In this document: one piece after another, positions 1 through 9,804 of the stretch
How the letters are laid out: the number at the start of each line of letters is the position of its first letter
Numbering within the stretch: the first letter of the stretch is position 1
Source: Hyphomicrobiales bacterium
Lineage (GTDB): Bacteria > Pseudomonadota > Alphaproteobacteria > Rhizobiales > Beijerinckiaceae
Length of the DNA: 64,000 bases
Reading direction: 5' to 3'
NCBI GenBank assembly: GCA_027483945.1
Contig: JAIXTM010000018.1
Coordinates: 310,001-374,000, forward strand
Notes under the pieces: generated by a model
The model's database searches: none
What the model was told of the DNA's origin: nothing
What the model saw: only the letters and a program-made list of their open reading frames with translations
Position numbers and translations under genes: made by a program

Positions 1-462
1 CTGAGCAAGGTCCGCGTCATCTCGGCTTCGGAGGAGCCGCAGAGCTACGATACCTATCTCGTCGCCACCAATCTCGACGCCGCGCAGGTGCGGCAATCGT
101 TCATGCCACCGGAATCGGTGCCCTTCTGGCAATTGTCCGACGTGATCGAGCGGACGGAGAAGTCGGGGCTGGATGCGACCCGCTACCGGCTGCACCAGGC
201 ATCGCTGTTCGCCAAGCCGCTTCTGCTGGTTGCGATGGTCCTCGTAGCTGCTTCGGTTTCCTTAAGATTTTTCCGTTTTGGTGGTGTAGCCAAGATGGTT
301 CTCGGTGGCGTGGCGGCCGGGTTCGTGCTTTATGTCGCCACGAAACTGATGGGGGATCTGGGAAGCTCCGGGCTGATCGGCCCGTCTGTGGCCGCCTGGT
401 TTCCCGCTGTCGTTGGTAGTTTGCTCGGCACCCTCGCCCTTCTGTACCAGGAGGACGGTTGA
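1..462 (+). CDS. lptG: LptG, LPS export permease (C-terminal part, cut by window edge)
   Basis: This reading frame is open from base 1, so the gene begins before the window. The visible 153 residues are the last part of LptG, one of the two inner-membrane permeases of the LptB2FG complex that extracts lipopolysaccharide from the inner membrane. The segment shows the end of the periplasmic domain (PFWQLSDVIE), then three hydrophobic helices (around LLLVAMVLVAASVSL, VLGGVAAGFVLYVATKL and VVGSLLGTLALLY), as expected for the C-terminus of the YjgP/YjgQ family. Its stop overlaps the next start (ATGA), which couples it to lptD. lptF is probably just upstream, outside the window. Confidence 0.9.
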   Translation: MSKVRVISASEEPQSYDTYLVATNLDAAQVRQSFMPPESVPFWQLSDVIERTEKSGLDATRYRLHQASLFAKPLLLVAMVLVAASVSLRFFRFGGVAKMVLGGVAAGFVLYVATKLMGDLGSSGLIGPSVAAWFPAVVGSLLGTLALLYQEDG

Positions 463-3020
463 TGGCGGGGTCCGGCCGGCTGGGAGTGCGTATGGGACGG
501 TTTAAGCGCACGATCGCACCGCTTGCGATCGCGGCCGCGGGAGCCTTGGCTTCCGCGAATGCGCCGGCGCAGACGCTCAACGACGCTCTCAACAACCGTG
601 CCCGCAACAGCGATTCGCGCCTGCTCGTCGAGGCGCGGGACATCGTCTACGACAACGACAAGAACACCGTCTCCGCCGTCGGCAATGTCGAGCTCTACTA
701 CCAGGGCCGCGTGCTGCAGGCCGACCGCGTCATCTACGACCGCAAGACCCAACGCGTGACCGCGACGGGCAACGCGCGACTGACCGAAGCCGACGGCACG
801 GTGGTCACGGGCGACCGGTTCGAACTGACCGAAGACTTCAAGAGCGGCTTCATCGATTCCCTGCGCCTGCGCCAGACCGGCCCGCAGGATGGGAAGACCG
901 TCACGACCCGCTTCACCGCGCCCCGGGCCGAGCGTACCGACGGCGAGGTCACGGTCTTCGAAAGCGGCACGTATACGGCCTGCGAACCCTGCGCGAAGAA
1001 CCCTGAACGCCCGCCGCTCTGGCAGGTCAAGGCCGCCAGGATCATCCACAACAACACCGAGCGGACGATCTATTACGAGAACGCGCGGCTGGAATTCGCG
1101 GGCGTGCCGATCGCCTACGTGCCGTATTTCTCGACGCCCGACCCGACGGTGAAGCGCAAGACGGGGTTCCTGACGCCGCGCTACATCGCGAACACCGCGC
1201 TCGGCTACGGCGTCGCGACGCCGTTCTTCTGGAATCTCGCGCCGAACTATGACCTGACGATCTCACCGGCCTTCCTGAGCCGCCAGGGCGTGCTCGGCCA
1301 GGTGGAGTGGCGGCATCGGCTGTCGAACGGCTCCTACAACATCCGCGCCGCCGGCATCTTCCAGCAGGACAAGGCGGCGTTCCTGCCGGCGCCCTACGGT
1401 CCCCGTGAGAAGGAATTCCGCGGCTCGATCGAGACCGCCGGCCGTTTCGCCATCAACGAGAAGTGGAATTTCGGCTGGGATATCGCCACCGTCACCGACA
1501 AGTGGTTCCTGAACAATTATCGGATTCGGTCAGAGAGCTTCAGTTCTACCTATGCCAAGGAGTCCATCTCCCAGATCTACCTGACGGGCCGCGGCGACAA
1601 CGGCTTCTTCGACCTGCGCAGCTATTATTTCAAGCCGCTGAGCTACCAGGACTGGCAGAAGCACCAGCCGGTCGTCCACCCGGTGCTGGACTACAATAAG
1701 CGGTTCCGGCATCTCGGCGGCATCGGCGGCGAGGTGTCGTTCGACTTCAATTTCACCAGCCTGTCGCGGGATGCGGCCCATTTCCAGCAGATCCCGTCGC
1801 AGCAGGTCACGCTCTTCAATTTCTCGCTGCCTGGCAGCCGCAACTACAACATCTTCGACACGTGCGCCGTGTTCCAGCGCGGCCAGTGCATCGTGCGCGG
1901 CGTCGGCGGCTCGGTCTCGCGGGCGACAGCCCAGGCGAGCTGGCGCCGGGACTTCATCGACCCGCTCGGCCAAGTCTGGCAGCCTTTTGCCTTCATGCGG
2001 GTCGATGGCATCTGGCAGTCGCCAAACACGAGCCGCTATCAGAACGCCAACGTTGCCAATTTCATCGATACCGATGCCGACTTCTTCGGGCGGGCGATGC
2101 CCGGTGTCGGCCTGACCTACAAGTTTCCGTTCGTTGCGCGTACCGCGAACTGGGGTACGCATATCTTCGAGCCGGTCGCGCAGATCATCGCCCGGCCCAA
2201 CGAGACACGGATCGGACGCCTGCCCAACGAGGACGCGCAGAGCCTCGTCTTCGAGGACACCAATATCTTCGAATGGGACAAGTTCTCGGGCTATGACCGC
2301 GTAGAAGGCGGCGTGCGGGCCAATTACGGCGCGCAGTATACGATCTCCACCGACCATGGGGCCTATGCAAACCTGTTGTTTGGGCAGTCCTATCACCTGA
2401 GTGGGCGCAACTCGTTCTCGAGGGGTGATCTCGCCAATACGGGCCTTGAATCCGGTCTTGAAACGCGCCGGTCCGATTATGTCGGCCGGTTCCACATCGC
2501 GCCGAACAAGAACCTGTCCTTCACGGCCCGCGGCCGCTTCGACGAGGAAGATCTCGACCTGCGGCGGCTGGAACTGGCGGTCAACGGCAATGTCGGCCCG
2601 GTGCAGACGAGCCTCGTCTATGCCCGCTACAGCGCGCAGCCGTCCCTCGGCATCGGTCAACGCCGCGAGGGCATCCTCGCTTCCGGACGGCTGAACATCA
2701 ACGAGAACTGGTACGTGAACGGCAACGTGCTGCTCGATCTCGACCAATACCTGACCGACCGGGCGCAGCTGATCGCCGCCGGACAGCCCGCGGGCAAGCA
2801 GGACCGGTTCACGGTCTCGTCCATGGGCCTCGGCTTCGGCTATGGCGACGAGTGCACGACGCTGCAGGTCGTCTACACGGCGAGCTTCAAGAACGCCGTG
2901 ACCGGTACCCGGCAGCGCGACCAGACGGTCATGCTCCGTTTGGAACTGACCACGCTCGGGCAGACCACCGTGACGCAGAACCTGTCGGGTTCGTCCTCGC
3001 AGGACGGCATCGGCCAGTGA
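459..3020 (+). CDS. lptD: LptD, outer-membrane LPS assembly protein
   Basis: An 853-residue LptD (OstA/Imp) that with LptE inserts lipopolysaccharide into the outer leaflet of the outer membrane. A signal peptide ends near APAQ. The periplasmic OstA-type jellyroll follows at about residues 50-160 (EARDIVYDNDKNTVSAVGN), then a long aromatic-rich beta-barrel ending in alternating strands (VVYTASFKNAV). The pattern YENARLEFAGVPIAYVPYFS is diagnostic of the family. The start at 459 overlaps lptG by four bases. A second in-frame ATG at 492 gives a neater signal peptide and may be the real start. It runs directly into pdxA with a GTGA overlap; the usual surA gene between them is absent. Confidence 0.95.
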   Translation: MMAGSGRLGVRMGRFKRTIAPLAIAAAGALASANAPAQTLNDALNNRARNSDSRLLVEARDIVYDNDKNTVSAVGNVELYYQGRVLQADRVIYDRKTQRVTATGNARLTEADGTVVTGDRFELTEDFKSGFIDSLRLRQTGPQDGKTVTTRFTAPRAERTDGEVTVFESGTYTACEPCAKNPERPPLWQVKAARIIHNNTERTIYYENARLEFAGVPIAYVPYFSTPDPTVKRKTGFLTPRYIANTALGYGVATPFFWNLAPNYDLTISPAFLSRQGVLGQVEWRHRLSNGSYNIRAAGIFQQDKAAFLPAPYGPREKEFRGSIETAGRFAINEKWNFGWDIATVTDKWFLNNYRIRSESFSSTYAKESISQIYLTGRGDNGFFDLRSYYFKPLSYQDWQKHQPVVHPVLDYNKRFRHLGGIGGEVSFDFNFTSLSRDAAHFQQIPSQQVTLFNFSLPGSRNYNIFDTCAVFQRGQCIVRGVGGSVSRATAQASWRRDFIDPLGQVWQPFAFMRVDGIWQSPNTSRYQNANVANFIDTDADFFGRAMPGVGLTYKFPFVARTANWGTHIFEPVAQIIARPNETRIGRLPNEDAQSLVFEDTNIFEWDKFSGYDRVEGGVRANYGAQYTISTDHGAYANLLFGQSYHLSGRNSFSRGDLANTGLESGLETRRSDYVGRFHIAPNKNLSFTARGRFDEEDLDLRRLELAVNGNVGPVQTSLVYARYSAQPSLGIGQRREGILASGRLNINENWYVNGNVLLDLDQYLTDRAQLIAAGQPAGKQDRFTVSSMGLGFGYGDECTTLQVVYTASFKNAVTGTRQRDQTVMLRLELTTLGQTTVTQNLSGSSSQDGIGQ

Positions 3021-4033
3021 CCGGCCCGGAGATCCTGCCGCTCGTCCTGACGATGGGCGATCCGGCAGGCATCGGCCCCGATATCGCCCTCATGGCCTAT
3101 GGTCGCCGCCGCGAGGCGCCGCTACCTCCCTTCGTCTTCGTAGGGAGGGCTGGCGTGCTGCAGGAACGCGCGCGCCTCCTCAAGCTGGACGTTCCGGTGC
3201 ACGTGGTCGATACGCCGGCGGCAGGATTGCGGGCCTTCGGCGATGCGCTGCCCGTCATCGACACCGGCGCTGCCCTGACCGTGCGCGCGGGTGCCCCGGA
3301 TCCGGCGAATGCACCAGCCACGATCGAGGCCATCGAGCGGGCCGTGGCGATGGTGCGGGACGGTCAGGCCGCGGCCGTCGTGACCAATCCCATCGCCAAG
3401 CACGTCCTGCACGATGCCGGCTTCGCCCATCCCGGCCACACCGAGTTCCTGGCCGCGCTGGTGGCGGACGGCGCGGACGTCCCGCTGCCGGTGATGATGC
3501 TCTGGTCACCTGACCTTGCGGTCGTTCCCGTGACGATCCACGTCGCCCTGCGACGGGTCCCGGACCTGTTGAGCACAGATCTCATCGTCCGCACCGCCAG
3601 GATCGTCGCGCGGGACCTGCGCGCGCGCTTCGGCATCGCGTCGCCGCGCCTGGCCTTGGCGGGCCTCAATCCCCATGCGGGCGAGAACGGCGCGATGGGC
3701 GTCGAGGACGATGCGGTCGTACGGCCGGCCGTCGAGATGCTGCAGGCGGAGGGCATAGCCGCGACCGGTCCCCATCCCGCGGACACGCTGTTCCGTGCGG
3801 CGGCGCGCGGCCGGTACGACGCGGCCTTGTGCATGTATCACGACCAGGCGCTCATCCCGATCAAGACGATCGCCTTCGATGACGCGGTCAACGTGACCCT
3901 CGGCCTTCCGTTCATCCGGACCTCGCCGGACCATGGCACGGCCTTCGACATCGCCGGTACCGGCCGGGCGCGCCCCGACAGCCTCATGGCGGCGTTGCGG
4001 CTGGCGGCGAGAATGGCGGGGAGCAGGGCGTGA
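3017..4033 (+). CDS. pdxA: 4-hydroxythreonine-4-phosphate dehydrogenase PdxA
   Basis: A 338-residue PdxA, the NAD-dependent enzyme that oxidises 4-phosphohydroxy-L-threonine in pyridoxal 5'-phosphate synthesis. Family motifs are clear: [11 protein letters not shown] near the N-terminus, [13 protein letters not shown], the metal/substrate site MYHDQALIP, and the C-terminal [16 protein letters not shown]. The GTG start overlaps the lptD stop (GTGA), and its own stop overlaps the rsmA start the same way. It is therefore the third gene of a translationally coupled lptG-lptD-pdxA-rsmA run. Reading upstream in frame would extend into lptD and is not real. Confidence 0.96.
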   Translation: MTGPEILPLVLTMGDPAGIGPDIALMAYGRRREAPLPPFVFVGRAGVLQERARLLKLDVPVHVVDTPAAGLRAFGDALPVIDTGAALTVRAGAPDPANAPATIEAIERAVAMVRDGQAAAVVTNPIAKHVLHDAGFAHPGHTEFLAALVADGADVPLPVMMLWSPDLAVVPVTIHVALRRVPDLLSTDLIVRTARIVARDLRARFGIASPRLALAGLNPHAGENGAMGVEDDAVVRPAVEMLQAEGIAATGPHPADTLFRAAARGRYDAALCMYHDQALIPIKTIAFDDAVNVTLGLPFIRTSPDHGTAFDIAGTGRARPDSLMAALRLAARMAGSRA

Positions 4034-4878
4034 GCGACGGCCTGCCGCCGTTGCGAGAGGTCGTGCGCGCCCATGGGCTCGACGCGCGCAAGTCGCTCGG
4101 CCAGAACTTCCTCTTCGACCTCAACCTCACCGGCCGCATCGCTCGCGCCTCCGGATCGCTGCCTGGAGTCACCGTCATCGAGGTCGGTCCCGGTCCCGGC
4201 GGGCTGACCCGCGCGCTCCTGGCCGAGGGCGCGGCCAAGGTGATCGCCGTGGAGCGCGACCCGCGTTGCCTTCCCGCCCTCGCCGAGATCGCGGCTGCCT
4301 ATCCCGGCCGGCTGGACGTGGTCGAGGCGGACGCGCTGCAAGTCGACCTCGCTGCGTTGGCGGGAAACGGCCCGGCCCGCATCGTCGCCAACCTGCCTTA
4401 CAATGTCGGCACGGCGCTGCTGGTCCAGTGGCTGTCGGGTTCCGAATGGCCGCCCTTCTGGGATTCGCTGACCCTGATGTTCCAGCGCGAGGTGGCGGAG
4501 CGGATCGTCGCTGGCCCGTCGCGTCGCGCCGATTATGGCCGCCTCGGCGTTCTGTGCGGCTGGCGCACGACCGCGCGCATCCTGTTCGACGTGCCTCCAG
4601 CGGCGTTCACCCCGCCGCCCAAGGTCACGTCGTCGGTCGTCCGGCTGGAGCCGCGGCCGTCGCCCCTGCCCTGCCGCATCACGTCGCTGGAGGCGGTGAC
4701 GCAGGCGGCCTTCGGCCAGAGGCGCAAGATGCTGCGGCAGAGCCTGAAGGGCTTGGGCGTGGACCCGATGCGGATCCTGTCCGATGCCGGCCTGCCGGCG
4801 ACCGCGCGGGCGGAAGAAATCCCGGTGGAAGGCTTCGTCGCGCTCGCGAACGCATTCGACGCCGCGCGGGAAACCTGA
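4030..4878 (+). CDS. rsmA: 16S rRNA dimethyladenosine transferase RsmA/KsgA
   Basis: A 282-residue RsmA (KsgA), which dimethylates the two adjacent adenines in helix 45 of 16S rRNA late in small-subunit assembly. Visible motifs are the N-terminal [13 protein letters not shown] motif [17 protein letters not shown], the catalytic ANLPYNVGT (NLPY), and [16 protein letters not shown] toward the C-terminal domain. The GTG start overlaps pdxA (GTGA). The gene ends three bases from the convergent gmk stop, so no room is left for a conventional terminator between the two operons. Confidence 0.96.
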   Translation: MSDGLPPLREVVRAHGLDARKSLGQNFLFDLNLTGRIARASGSLPGVTVIEVGPGPGGLTRALLAEGAAKVIAVERDPRCLPALAEIAAAYPGRLDVVEADALQVDLAALAGNGPARIVANLPYNVGTALLVQWLSGSEWPPFWDSLTLMFQREVAERIVAGPSRRADYGRLGVLCGWRTTARILFDVPPAAFTPPPKVTSSVVRLEPRPSPLPCRITSLEAVTQAAFGQRRKMLRQSLKGLGVDPMRILSDAGLPATARAEEIPVEGFVALANAFDAARET

Positions 4879-4881
4879 GCG

Positions 4882-5547
4882 TCAACCTTCCGCCAGCAAG
4901 GCGTCCACGAAGGCACCAAGACCGGTCTGGCGCTCGCGCTTCAGCCGTTCGGCAGCCAGGATCGACCGCAGTTCGTCATAGGTGCGGTCCAGATTGTCGT
5001 TGATGAGCACATAATCATAATCGACCCAGCGGGCGATCTCGGTCCGGGCATTCGTCAGGCGCTTGGCGATCACCGCATCGCTGTCCTCGGCCCGGCGGTC
5101 CAGGCGGTTCTTCAGCTCAGCCATAGAGGGCGGAAGGATGAAGACTGTGACCGTGTCCGCCCGCATGCGCTGCACGATCTGGCGGGTGCCCTGGTAATCG
5201 ATGTCGAAGAGCACGTCCTGGCCGGCAGCCAGGGCCGCCTCGATCGGTTTCAGGGGGGTCCCATAGAAATTGCCGTGGACCTCAGCCCATTCGATCAGTT
5301 CGCCGCGATCGCGCATGACGCCGAAATCGGCCTCGCTGATGAAGGTGTAATGGACGTTGTTGACCTCCGAAGGCCGCTTCTCCCGGGTCGTGACCGATAT
5401 CGAGAGCAGCAGATCCTGCCTGTTGTCCTCCTTCAGCGCGCGGGTCAGCGTGGATTTGCCGGCGCCGGAGGGCGAGGACAGGATGAGCATGAGCCCGCGG
5501 CGGCGGGGTGCCTCGGGTTGCGGCTTGGGGGTCTGGGCGCGGGTCAT
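4882..5547 (-). CDS. gmk: Guanylate kinase
   Basis: A 221-residue guanylate kinase that converts GMP and ATP to GDP and ADP. The P-loop [10 protein letters not shown] is at residues 24-33, followed by the GMP-binding region ([19 protein letters not shown]) and [11 protein letters not shown]. About 17 extra residues precede the usual start, including a Pro-rich stretch, which is common in this class. It is the last gene of the minus-strand fab-mltG-yicC-gmk run; its ATG overlaps the yicC stop (ATGA). Confidence 0.97.
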   Translation of the reverse strand: MTRAQTPKPQPEAPRRRGLMLILSSPSGAGKSTLTRALKEDNRQDLLLSISVTTREKRPSEVNNVHYTFISEADFGVMRDRGELIEWAEVHGNFYGTPLKPIEAALAAGQDVLFDIDYQGTRQIVQRMRADTVTVFILPPSMAELKNRLDRRAEDSDAVIAKRLTNARTEIARWVDYDYVLINDNLDRTYDELRSILAAERLKRERQTGLGAFVDALLAEG

Positions 5548-6431
5548 TCGACGTTCTGAACCTGTTCGCGGAACTGTTCCACCACCGCCTTGAGCTCCAG
5601 GCCAATGGCGCTGAGGGCGACGTCATTGGCCTTGGCGCAGAGCGTGTTCGACTCCCGGCCGAATTCCTGCGCCAGGAAATCGAGCTTGCGGCCGTTCGGC
5701 CCCGGTTCCGCCACAAGGGCGCGGGCCGCCGCCACGTGGGCGCGCAGCCGGTCCAGCTCCTCGCGGATATCGGCCTTGGCGGCCATGAGGACGGCCTCCT
5801 GGTGAAGGCGCGCCGGATCGAGCGAATGGCCGGTATCCAGCAGGGCGGCCACCTGCGCCGCGAGGCGCTGGCGGACGGCGTCGGCGGTACGGGACGGATG
5901 GGCGTCGGCCTGGCCGGTCAGTTCGGCGATGCGGTCGACCTGCGCGGACAGAACCGTCTGCAGCGCCTGGCCCTCGGATTCGCGCACGGTCGCGAGCGCG
6001 GCCAGCGCCCGGTCGAAGCCCGCGAGCATGTCGGCCTCGAGCCGCGCCTGCAGTTCCTGATCGTCGCTGTCATCTGCGGTCTCGACGATGCCTCGCACCG
6101 CCAGCAAGCCGTCGAGGGTCGGTGGAGGCAACGCAGAAGCCGCAGGAATGCGGGCGAGCGCATCCAACAGCGAACGGAGCGCATCCTCGTTGATCCTGAC
6201 GCGCGGCGCAGCTTCGTCGCGGGTCACGGTCAAGCCGATCTGGACCGAGCCGCGCTTGAGCGCGGAGCCGACCTTGCGCCGCGCGGCCTCGCCCACGGCG
6301 TCATAGCCGGGCGGCGTGCGCAGCCGGACGTCGAGCGTGCGGCCATTGACCGATTTCAGCTCCCACGCCCAACGGAACGGGGCGATGGCACCCGCCTCAC
6401 GGGCGAAGCCGGTCATGCTGGTCAGAGGCAT
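5544..6431 (-). CDS. yicC: YicC/YloC family endoribonuclease
   Basis: A 295-residue YicC-family protein. It begins [14 protein letters not shown] and contains [15 protein letters not shown], the hallmark N-terminal motifs. The C-terminal DUF1732 region is at about residues 210-295 ([19 protein letters not shown]). Members of this family are endoribonucleases in enterics and Bacillus; the substrate here is not known. It is translationally coupled to gmk by a four-base overlap and lies 98 bases downstream of mltG, a standard alphaproteobacterial order. Confidence 0.93.
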   Translation of the reverse strand: MPLTSMTGFAREAGAIAPFRWAWELKSVNGRTLDVRLRTPPGYDAVGEAARRKVGSALKRGSVQIGLTVTRDEAAPRVRINEDALRSLLDALARIPAASALPPPTLDGLLAVRGIVETADDSDDQELQARLEADMLAGFDRALAALATVRESEGQALQTVLSAQVDRIAELTGQADAHPSRTADAVRQRLAAQVAALLDTGHSLDPARLHQEAVLMAAKADIREELDRLRAHVAAARALVAEPGPNGRKLDFLAQEFGRESNTLCAKANDVALSAIGLELKAVVEQFREQVQNVE

Positions 6432-6529
6432 GCGAGGGCGCGGGTCAAGCGTGTCATGGTGCCGGCACTTCTAAGGGCACCGGCAGGCCCGCTCAAGCGC
6501 CAACGGCACGCAGACGGTGGATGAGCCGC

Positions 6530-7927
6530 TCAGGGACGGAGCGTCGGAACCGTGTGCGGCGAATTCAGATCGTAGGTCTGATTCAGCAGCGGATCGCGCG
6601 GCGTGCCCTCCGATGCATCGAAGGCCCGTCCGGCACGCGGCCCGCGGGCGGCCGCGGCGGACAGACGGGCCGCCGGCACGGGGTAGCTTTCCACGCCTCC
6701 CTCCACCGCCGCTGTCGTCGGCGGTGCCGGTAGGTCGCTGCGCTGACCGGCGGGCAGCGCCTCAGGCTCCACCCGGTCGACGGGCGTTGCAGCGGGGGCC
6801 GCGTCGCGGCGTTGGGTCTCGATCTGGCGCCAGCGCGAGACGTTGCGGTTATGCTGCTCCAGCGTCTCGGCAAAGGCGTGACCGCCGGAGCCGTCGGCGA
6901 CGAAGTACAGGTCGCGGGTGCGCGAAGGATTGGCGACGGCTTCCATCGCCGCCCGTCCGGGATTGGCGATGGGCGTCGGCGGCAGGCCCTCGATGACGTA
7001 TGTGTTGTAGGGCGTCGCCTGCTGGATCTCCGCGCGCATGATGCCGCGGCCGAGCGTGCCCTTGCCGCCCACGAGACCGTAGACGATCGTGGGATCGGAC
7101 TGGAGCTTCATCTTGCGCTGGAGGCGGTTGATGAAGACGCCGGCGACGCGGGTGCGCTCGTCGGCCCGGCCCGTCTCCTTCTCGACGACGGAGGCGAGGA
7201 TCACGAGGTCCTGCTGCGACTTGATCGGCAGGTCGTTCGAGCGGCGCGTCCAGATCTCGCCGAGGACGCGCTTCTGCTCGGAGGCCATGTGCTGGAGCAG
7301 GCGCTCGCGGGTCATGCCGCGAGCAAACTTATAGGTCTCGGGAAGGAGGGTGCCTTCGCGCGGCGTCTCCCTCACCTGCCCGGTGAGGATGTCGTTTTCC
7401 ATCAGGCGCTGAACGATCTGCTCGCTGGTCAGGCCCTCCGGGATCGTGAGCGAGTGAAGGACGGACTTGCCTTCAACCAGCGTCTGGATCGCCGCCTGCA
7501 TGCTGACATTGGCCTTGAACAGGTATTCGCCGGCATTGACCTTGAGGTTCTGGGCATAGATCGCCGCCTGGAACACGATCGGGTGGTCGATCACGCCCTC
7601 GCGCCTAAGCTGCTCGGCGATCTGGTCGACGCCGGCGCCGCTGCGGATGATGAGGACCTTGTCCGCGGCCAGCGGGCCGGGCTCGGCATATTCGCGCTTG
7701 AAGAAGGCAATGAGCCCGACGAGGACGAGGCCGGCGAAGAGCAGCACGGTAAAAGCGGCGCTCAGGCTGGCAAGCAGTCCGCCCCGTGGGCGGCGCTCGG
7801 GCGCGGGCGGCGGCGGGGCCGGCACAGCCTTGATGGCCTCGCCCGGACTGCGGGGCGCAACCCGTGGGATCAGCCGTCCGAAGCCGGACCGGGTTTCACC
7901 GTTGTCGGAACCGTCGTTCGCCATCAA
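6530..7927 (-). CDS. mltG: Endolytic murein transglycosylase MltG
   Basis: A 465-residue MltG (YceG family), an inner-membrane lytic transglycosylase that cleaves nascent glycan strands and so limits their length. A cytoplasmic N-terminal tail rich in Pro and Arg precedes one membrane helix (about residues 49-71, SLSAAFTVLLFAGLVLVGLI). A LysM-like subdomain and the catalytic domain follow. The catalytic glutamate is in ASVVEKETGRADER, followed by AGVFINRLQRKMKLQSDPT and LPPTPIANPG. The C-terminal 90 residues after the YceG core are low-complexity and Pro/Ala-rich. It lies between fabF and yicC. Confidence 0.95.
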   Translation of the reverse strand: MMANDGSDNGETRSGFGRLIPRVAPRSPGEAIKAVPAPPPPAPERRPRGGLLASLSAAFTVLLFAGLVLVGLIAFFKREYAEPGPLAADKVLIIRSGAGVDQIAEQLRREGVIDHPIVFQAAIYAQNLKVNAGEYLFKANVSMQAAIQTLVEGKSVLHSLTIPEGLTSEQIVQRLMENDILTGQVRETPREGTLLPETYKFARGMTRERLLQHMASEQKRVLGEIWTRRSNDLPIKSQQDLVILASVVEKETGRADERTRVAGVFINRLQRKMKLQSDPTIVYGLVGGKGTLGRGIMRAEIQQATPYNTYVIEGLPPTPIANPGRAAMEAVANPSRTRDLYFVADGSGGHAFAETLEQHNRNVSRWRQIETQRRDAAPAATPVDRVEPEALPAGQRSDLPAPPTTAAVEGGVESYPVPAARLSAAAARGPRAGRAFDASEGTPRDPLLNQTYDLNSPHTVPTLRP

Positions 7928-7995
7928 GCCCTCTCAGCGACAGCAACCTAACGCCCAATGTGGCGAAAGCGGGTCTGCCGGCCGTGCCGGAAACG

Positions 7996-9261
7996 CTAGC
8001 CCGCGACGCGCCGCAGGACCAGCGACGCGTTGGTGCCCCCGAATCCGAAGGAATTCGACAGGGCGACGTCGATCGTCTTGCGCTTCGCCTTGTGCGGAAC
8101 AAGGTCGACCGCGGTCTCAACCGACGGATTGTCGAGGTTGAGGGTCGGCGGCGCGATCCCGTCGCGGATGGCCAGCGTCGCGAAGATCGCCTCGACCGCG
8201 CCGGCGGCACCGAGCAGATGGCCGATGGCGGACTTTGTCGAGGACATGGTCAGACTGGACGCCTTGTCGCCCACGAGCCGTTCCACCGCCTTCAGCTCGA
8301 TCTCGTCGCCGAGCGGCGTGGAGGTGCCGTGGGCGTTCACGTAGTCGATCTCGCCCGGTGCGATGCCGGCACGCTTCAGCGCCGCGGTCATGCAGCGGAA
8401 CGCACCGTCTCCGTCCTCGGACGGAGACGTGATGTGATAGGCATCGCCCGAAAGGCCGTAACCGACGACTTCGGCGTAGATTCTCGCGCCGCGGGCCTTG
8501 GCGTGCTCGTATTCCTCGAGGACGACGATGCCGGCGCCCTCGCCCATGACGAAGCCGTCGCGGTCCTTGTCGTAGGGGCGCGAGGCCTTTTCGGGCGTGT
8601 CGTTGAAGCCGGTCGACAGGGCGCGGCAGGCGGCGAAGCCCGCCAGCGACAGCCGGTTCAGCGGCGATTCGCTGCCGCCGGCGACCATCACGTCCGCGTC
8701 GCCGAGGGCGATCAGCCGCGCCGCGTCGCCGATGGCATGGGCGCCGGTGGAGCAGGCCGTGACAACGGCATGGTTCGGGCCCTTGAGCCCGTGCTGGATC
8801 GAGACGTAGCCGGAGACGAGATTGATCAGGCGTCCGGGGATGAAGAAGGGCGAGATGCGCCGGGGTCCACGCTCCATGAGCGTGACCGAGGCCTCGAAGA
8901 TGCCGCCAGCGCCGCCGATGCCGGAGCCGATCAGGACGCCGGTCGCGTTTTGCTCGTCGGGTGTCGAAGGATGCCAGCCGGCATCGTCCAGTGCCTGCTT
9001 GGCTGCGGCGACGCCGTAGACGATGAACGGATCGACCTTGCGCTGGTCCTTGGCGTCCATCCAGTCGTCGGCGTTGAACGTGCCGTCGCTGCCGTCGCCG
9101 CGCGGAATCGAGCAGGCGATCTGGCAGGGTATGTCGGAAACGTCGAAGCTGGTGATGCGGCTCGCGCCGCTCCGCCCCTCGACGATGCGGGACCACGTGG
9201 TCTCCACGCCGCAGCCGAGCGGCGTGACCATCCCCATCCCGGTGATGACGACGCGACGCAT
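7996..9261 (-). CDS. fabF: 3-oxoacyl-ACP synthase II FabF
   Basis: A 421-residue beta-ketoacyl-ACP synthase II that elongates acyl-ACP with malonyl-ACP. The nucleophile Cys170 sits in VVTACSTGAHA. The two catalytic histidines are in VNAHGTSTPLGD and near IGHLLGAAG, and the C-terminal SNSFGFGGTNASL is intact. The start at MRRVVITGMG is chosen because it matches the family and follows acpP by 55 bases; the open frame further upstream has no family similarity. Confidence 0.97.
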   Translation of the reverse strand: MRRVVITGMGMVTPLGCGVETTWSRIVEGRSGASRITSFDVSDIPCQIACSIPRGDGSDGTFNADDWMDAKDQRKVDPFIVYGVAAAKQALDDAGWHPSTPDEQNATGVLIGSGIGGAGGIFEASVTLMERGPRRISPFFIPGRLINLVSGYVSIQHGLKGPNHAVVTACSTGAHAIGDAARLIALGDADVMVAGGSESPLNRLSLAGFAACRALSTGFNDTPEKASRPYDKDRDGFVMGEGAGIVVLEEYEHAKARGARIYAEVVGYGLSGDAYHITSPSEDGDGAFRCMTAALKRAGIAPGEIDYVNAHGTSTPLGDEIELKAVERLVGDKASSLTMSSTKSAIGHLLGAAGAVEAIFATLAIRDGIAPPTLNLDNPSVETAVDLVPHKAKRKTIDVALSNSFGFGGTNASLVLRRVAG

Positions 9262-9316
9262 AGCACGATGTCCGGAAAGGTGGCGGGCGGGCCGGAGGCC
9301 CGCCCGGCCGCCGGGA

Positions 9317-9553
9317 TCAGCCGGCGTTCTTCTGAAGGAACTTGATGGCGTCGCCGACCGTGACGATCGTCTCGGCCGCATCGTCCGGGATCTCGACGCC
9401 GAACTCTTCCTCGAAGGCCATCACGAGCTCGACGGTGTCGAGGCTGTCCGCGCCCAGATCGTCGATGAAGTTGGCGTTGTCGGTCACCTTCTCGGCTTCC
9501 ACGCCCAGGTGCTCCACCACGATCTTCTTAACGCGTTCGGCGATGTCGCTCAT
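9317..9553 (-). CDS. acpP: Acyl carrier protein
   Basis: A 78-residue acidic acyl carrier protein that carries growing acyl chains as phosphopantetheine thioesters. The attachment site is Ser37 in [19 protein letters not shown]. Length and sequence are typical of housekeeping AcpP. It lies between fabG and fabF, with a 251-base upstream gap holding its own likely promoter. Confidence 0.97.
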   Translation of the reverse strand: MSDIAERVKKIVVEHLGVEAEKVTDNANFIDDLGADSLDTVELVMAFEEEFGVEIPDDAAETIVTVGDAIKFLQKNAG

Positions 9554-9674
9554 CGTTCAGGTCCTTGCAGTTCTCTTGTGTGTCGCGGCCCCGGAACGCG
9601 AGGTTCCACCGCATCTGGTTCAGTCGATCCCGGAGGGCCGCGGCATGGCCGCCGCCCCGGGGTCTTCCCCGCGC

Positions 9675-9703
9675 TCAAAACGCGACGACAGCCCGCCGGT
9701 CAA
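9675..9703 (-). promoter_or_regulatory. Candidate acpP promoter
   Basis: On the minus strand a CTTGACC -35 element (hexamer TTGACC) is followed after 17 bases by TTTTGA as the -10. Initiation would leave a leader of about 115 bases before acpP. CTTGAC is the usual alphaproteobacterial housekeeping -35; the -10 is weak. The rest of the 9554-9804 gap has no other recognisable feature. Confidence 0.4.
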
Positions 9704-9804
9704 GCCCCCGCGGCCCCTCGGGAGGCTTGTTAACATACTCATTCAGGTCTGGCGAGGGGGCCGGGCGCACCCTTACAAGGCCCGTCCGTTCCCGCCCAAC
9801 CCAT

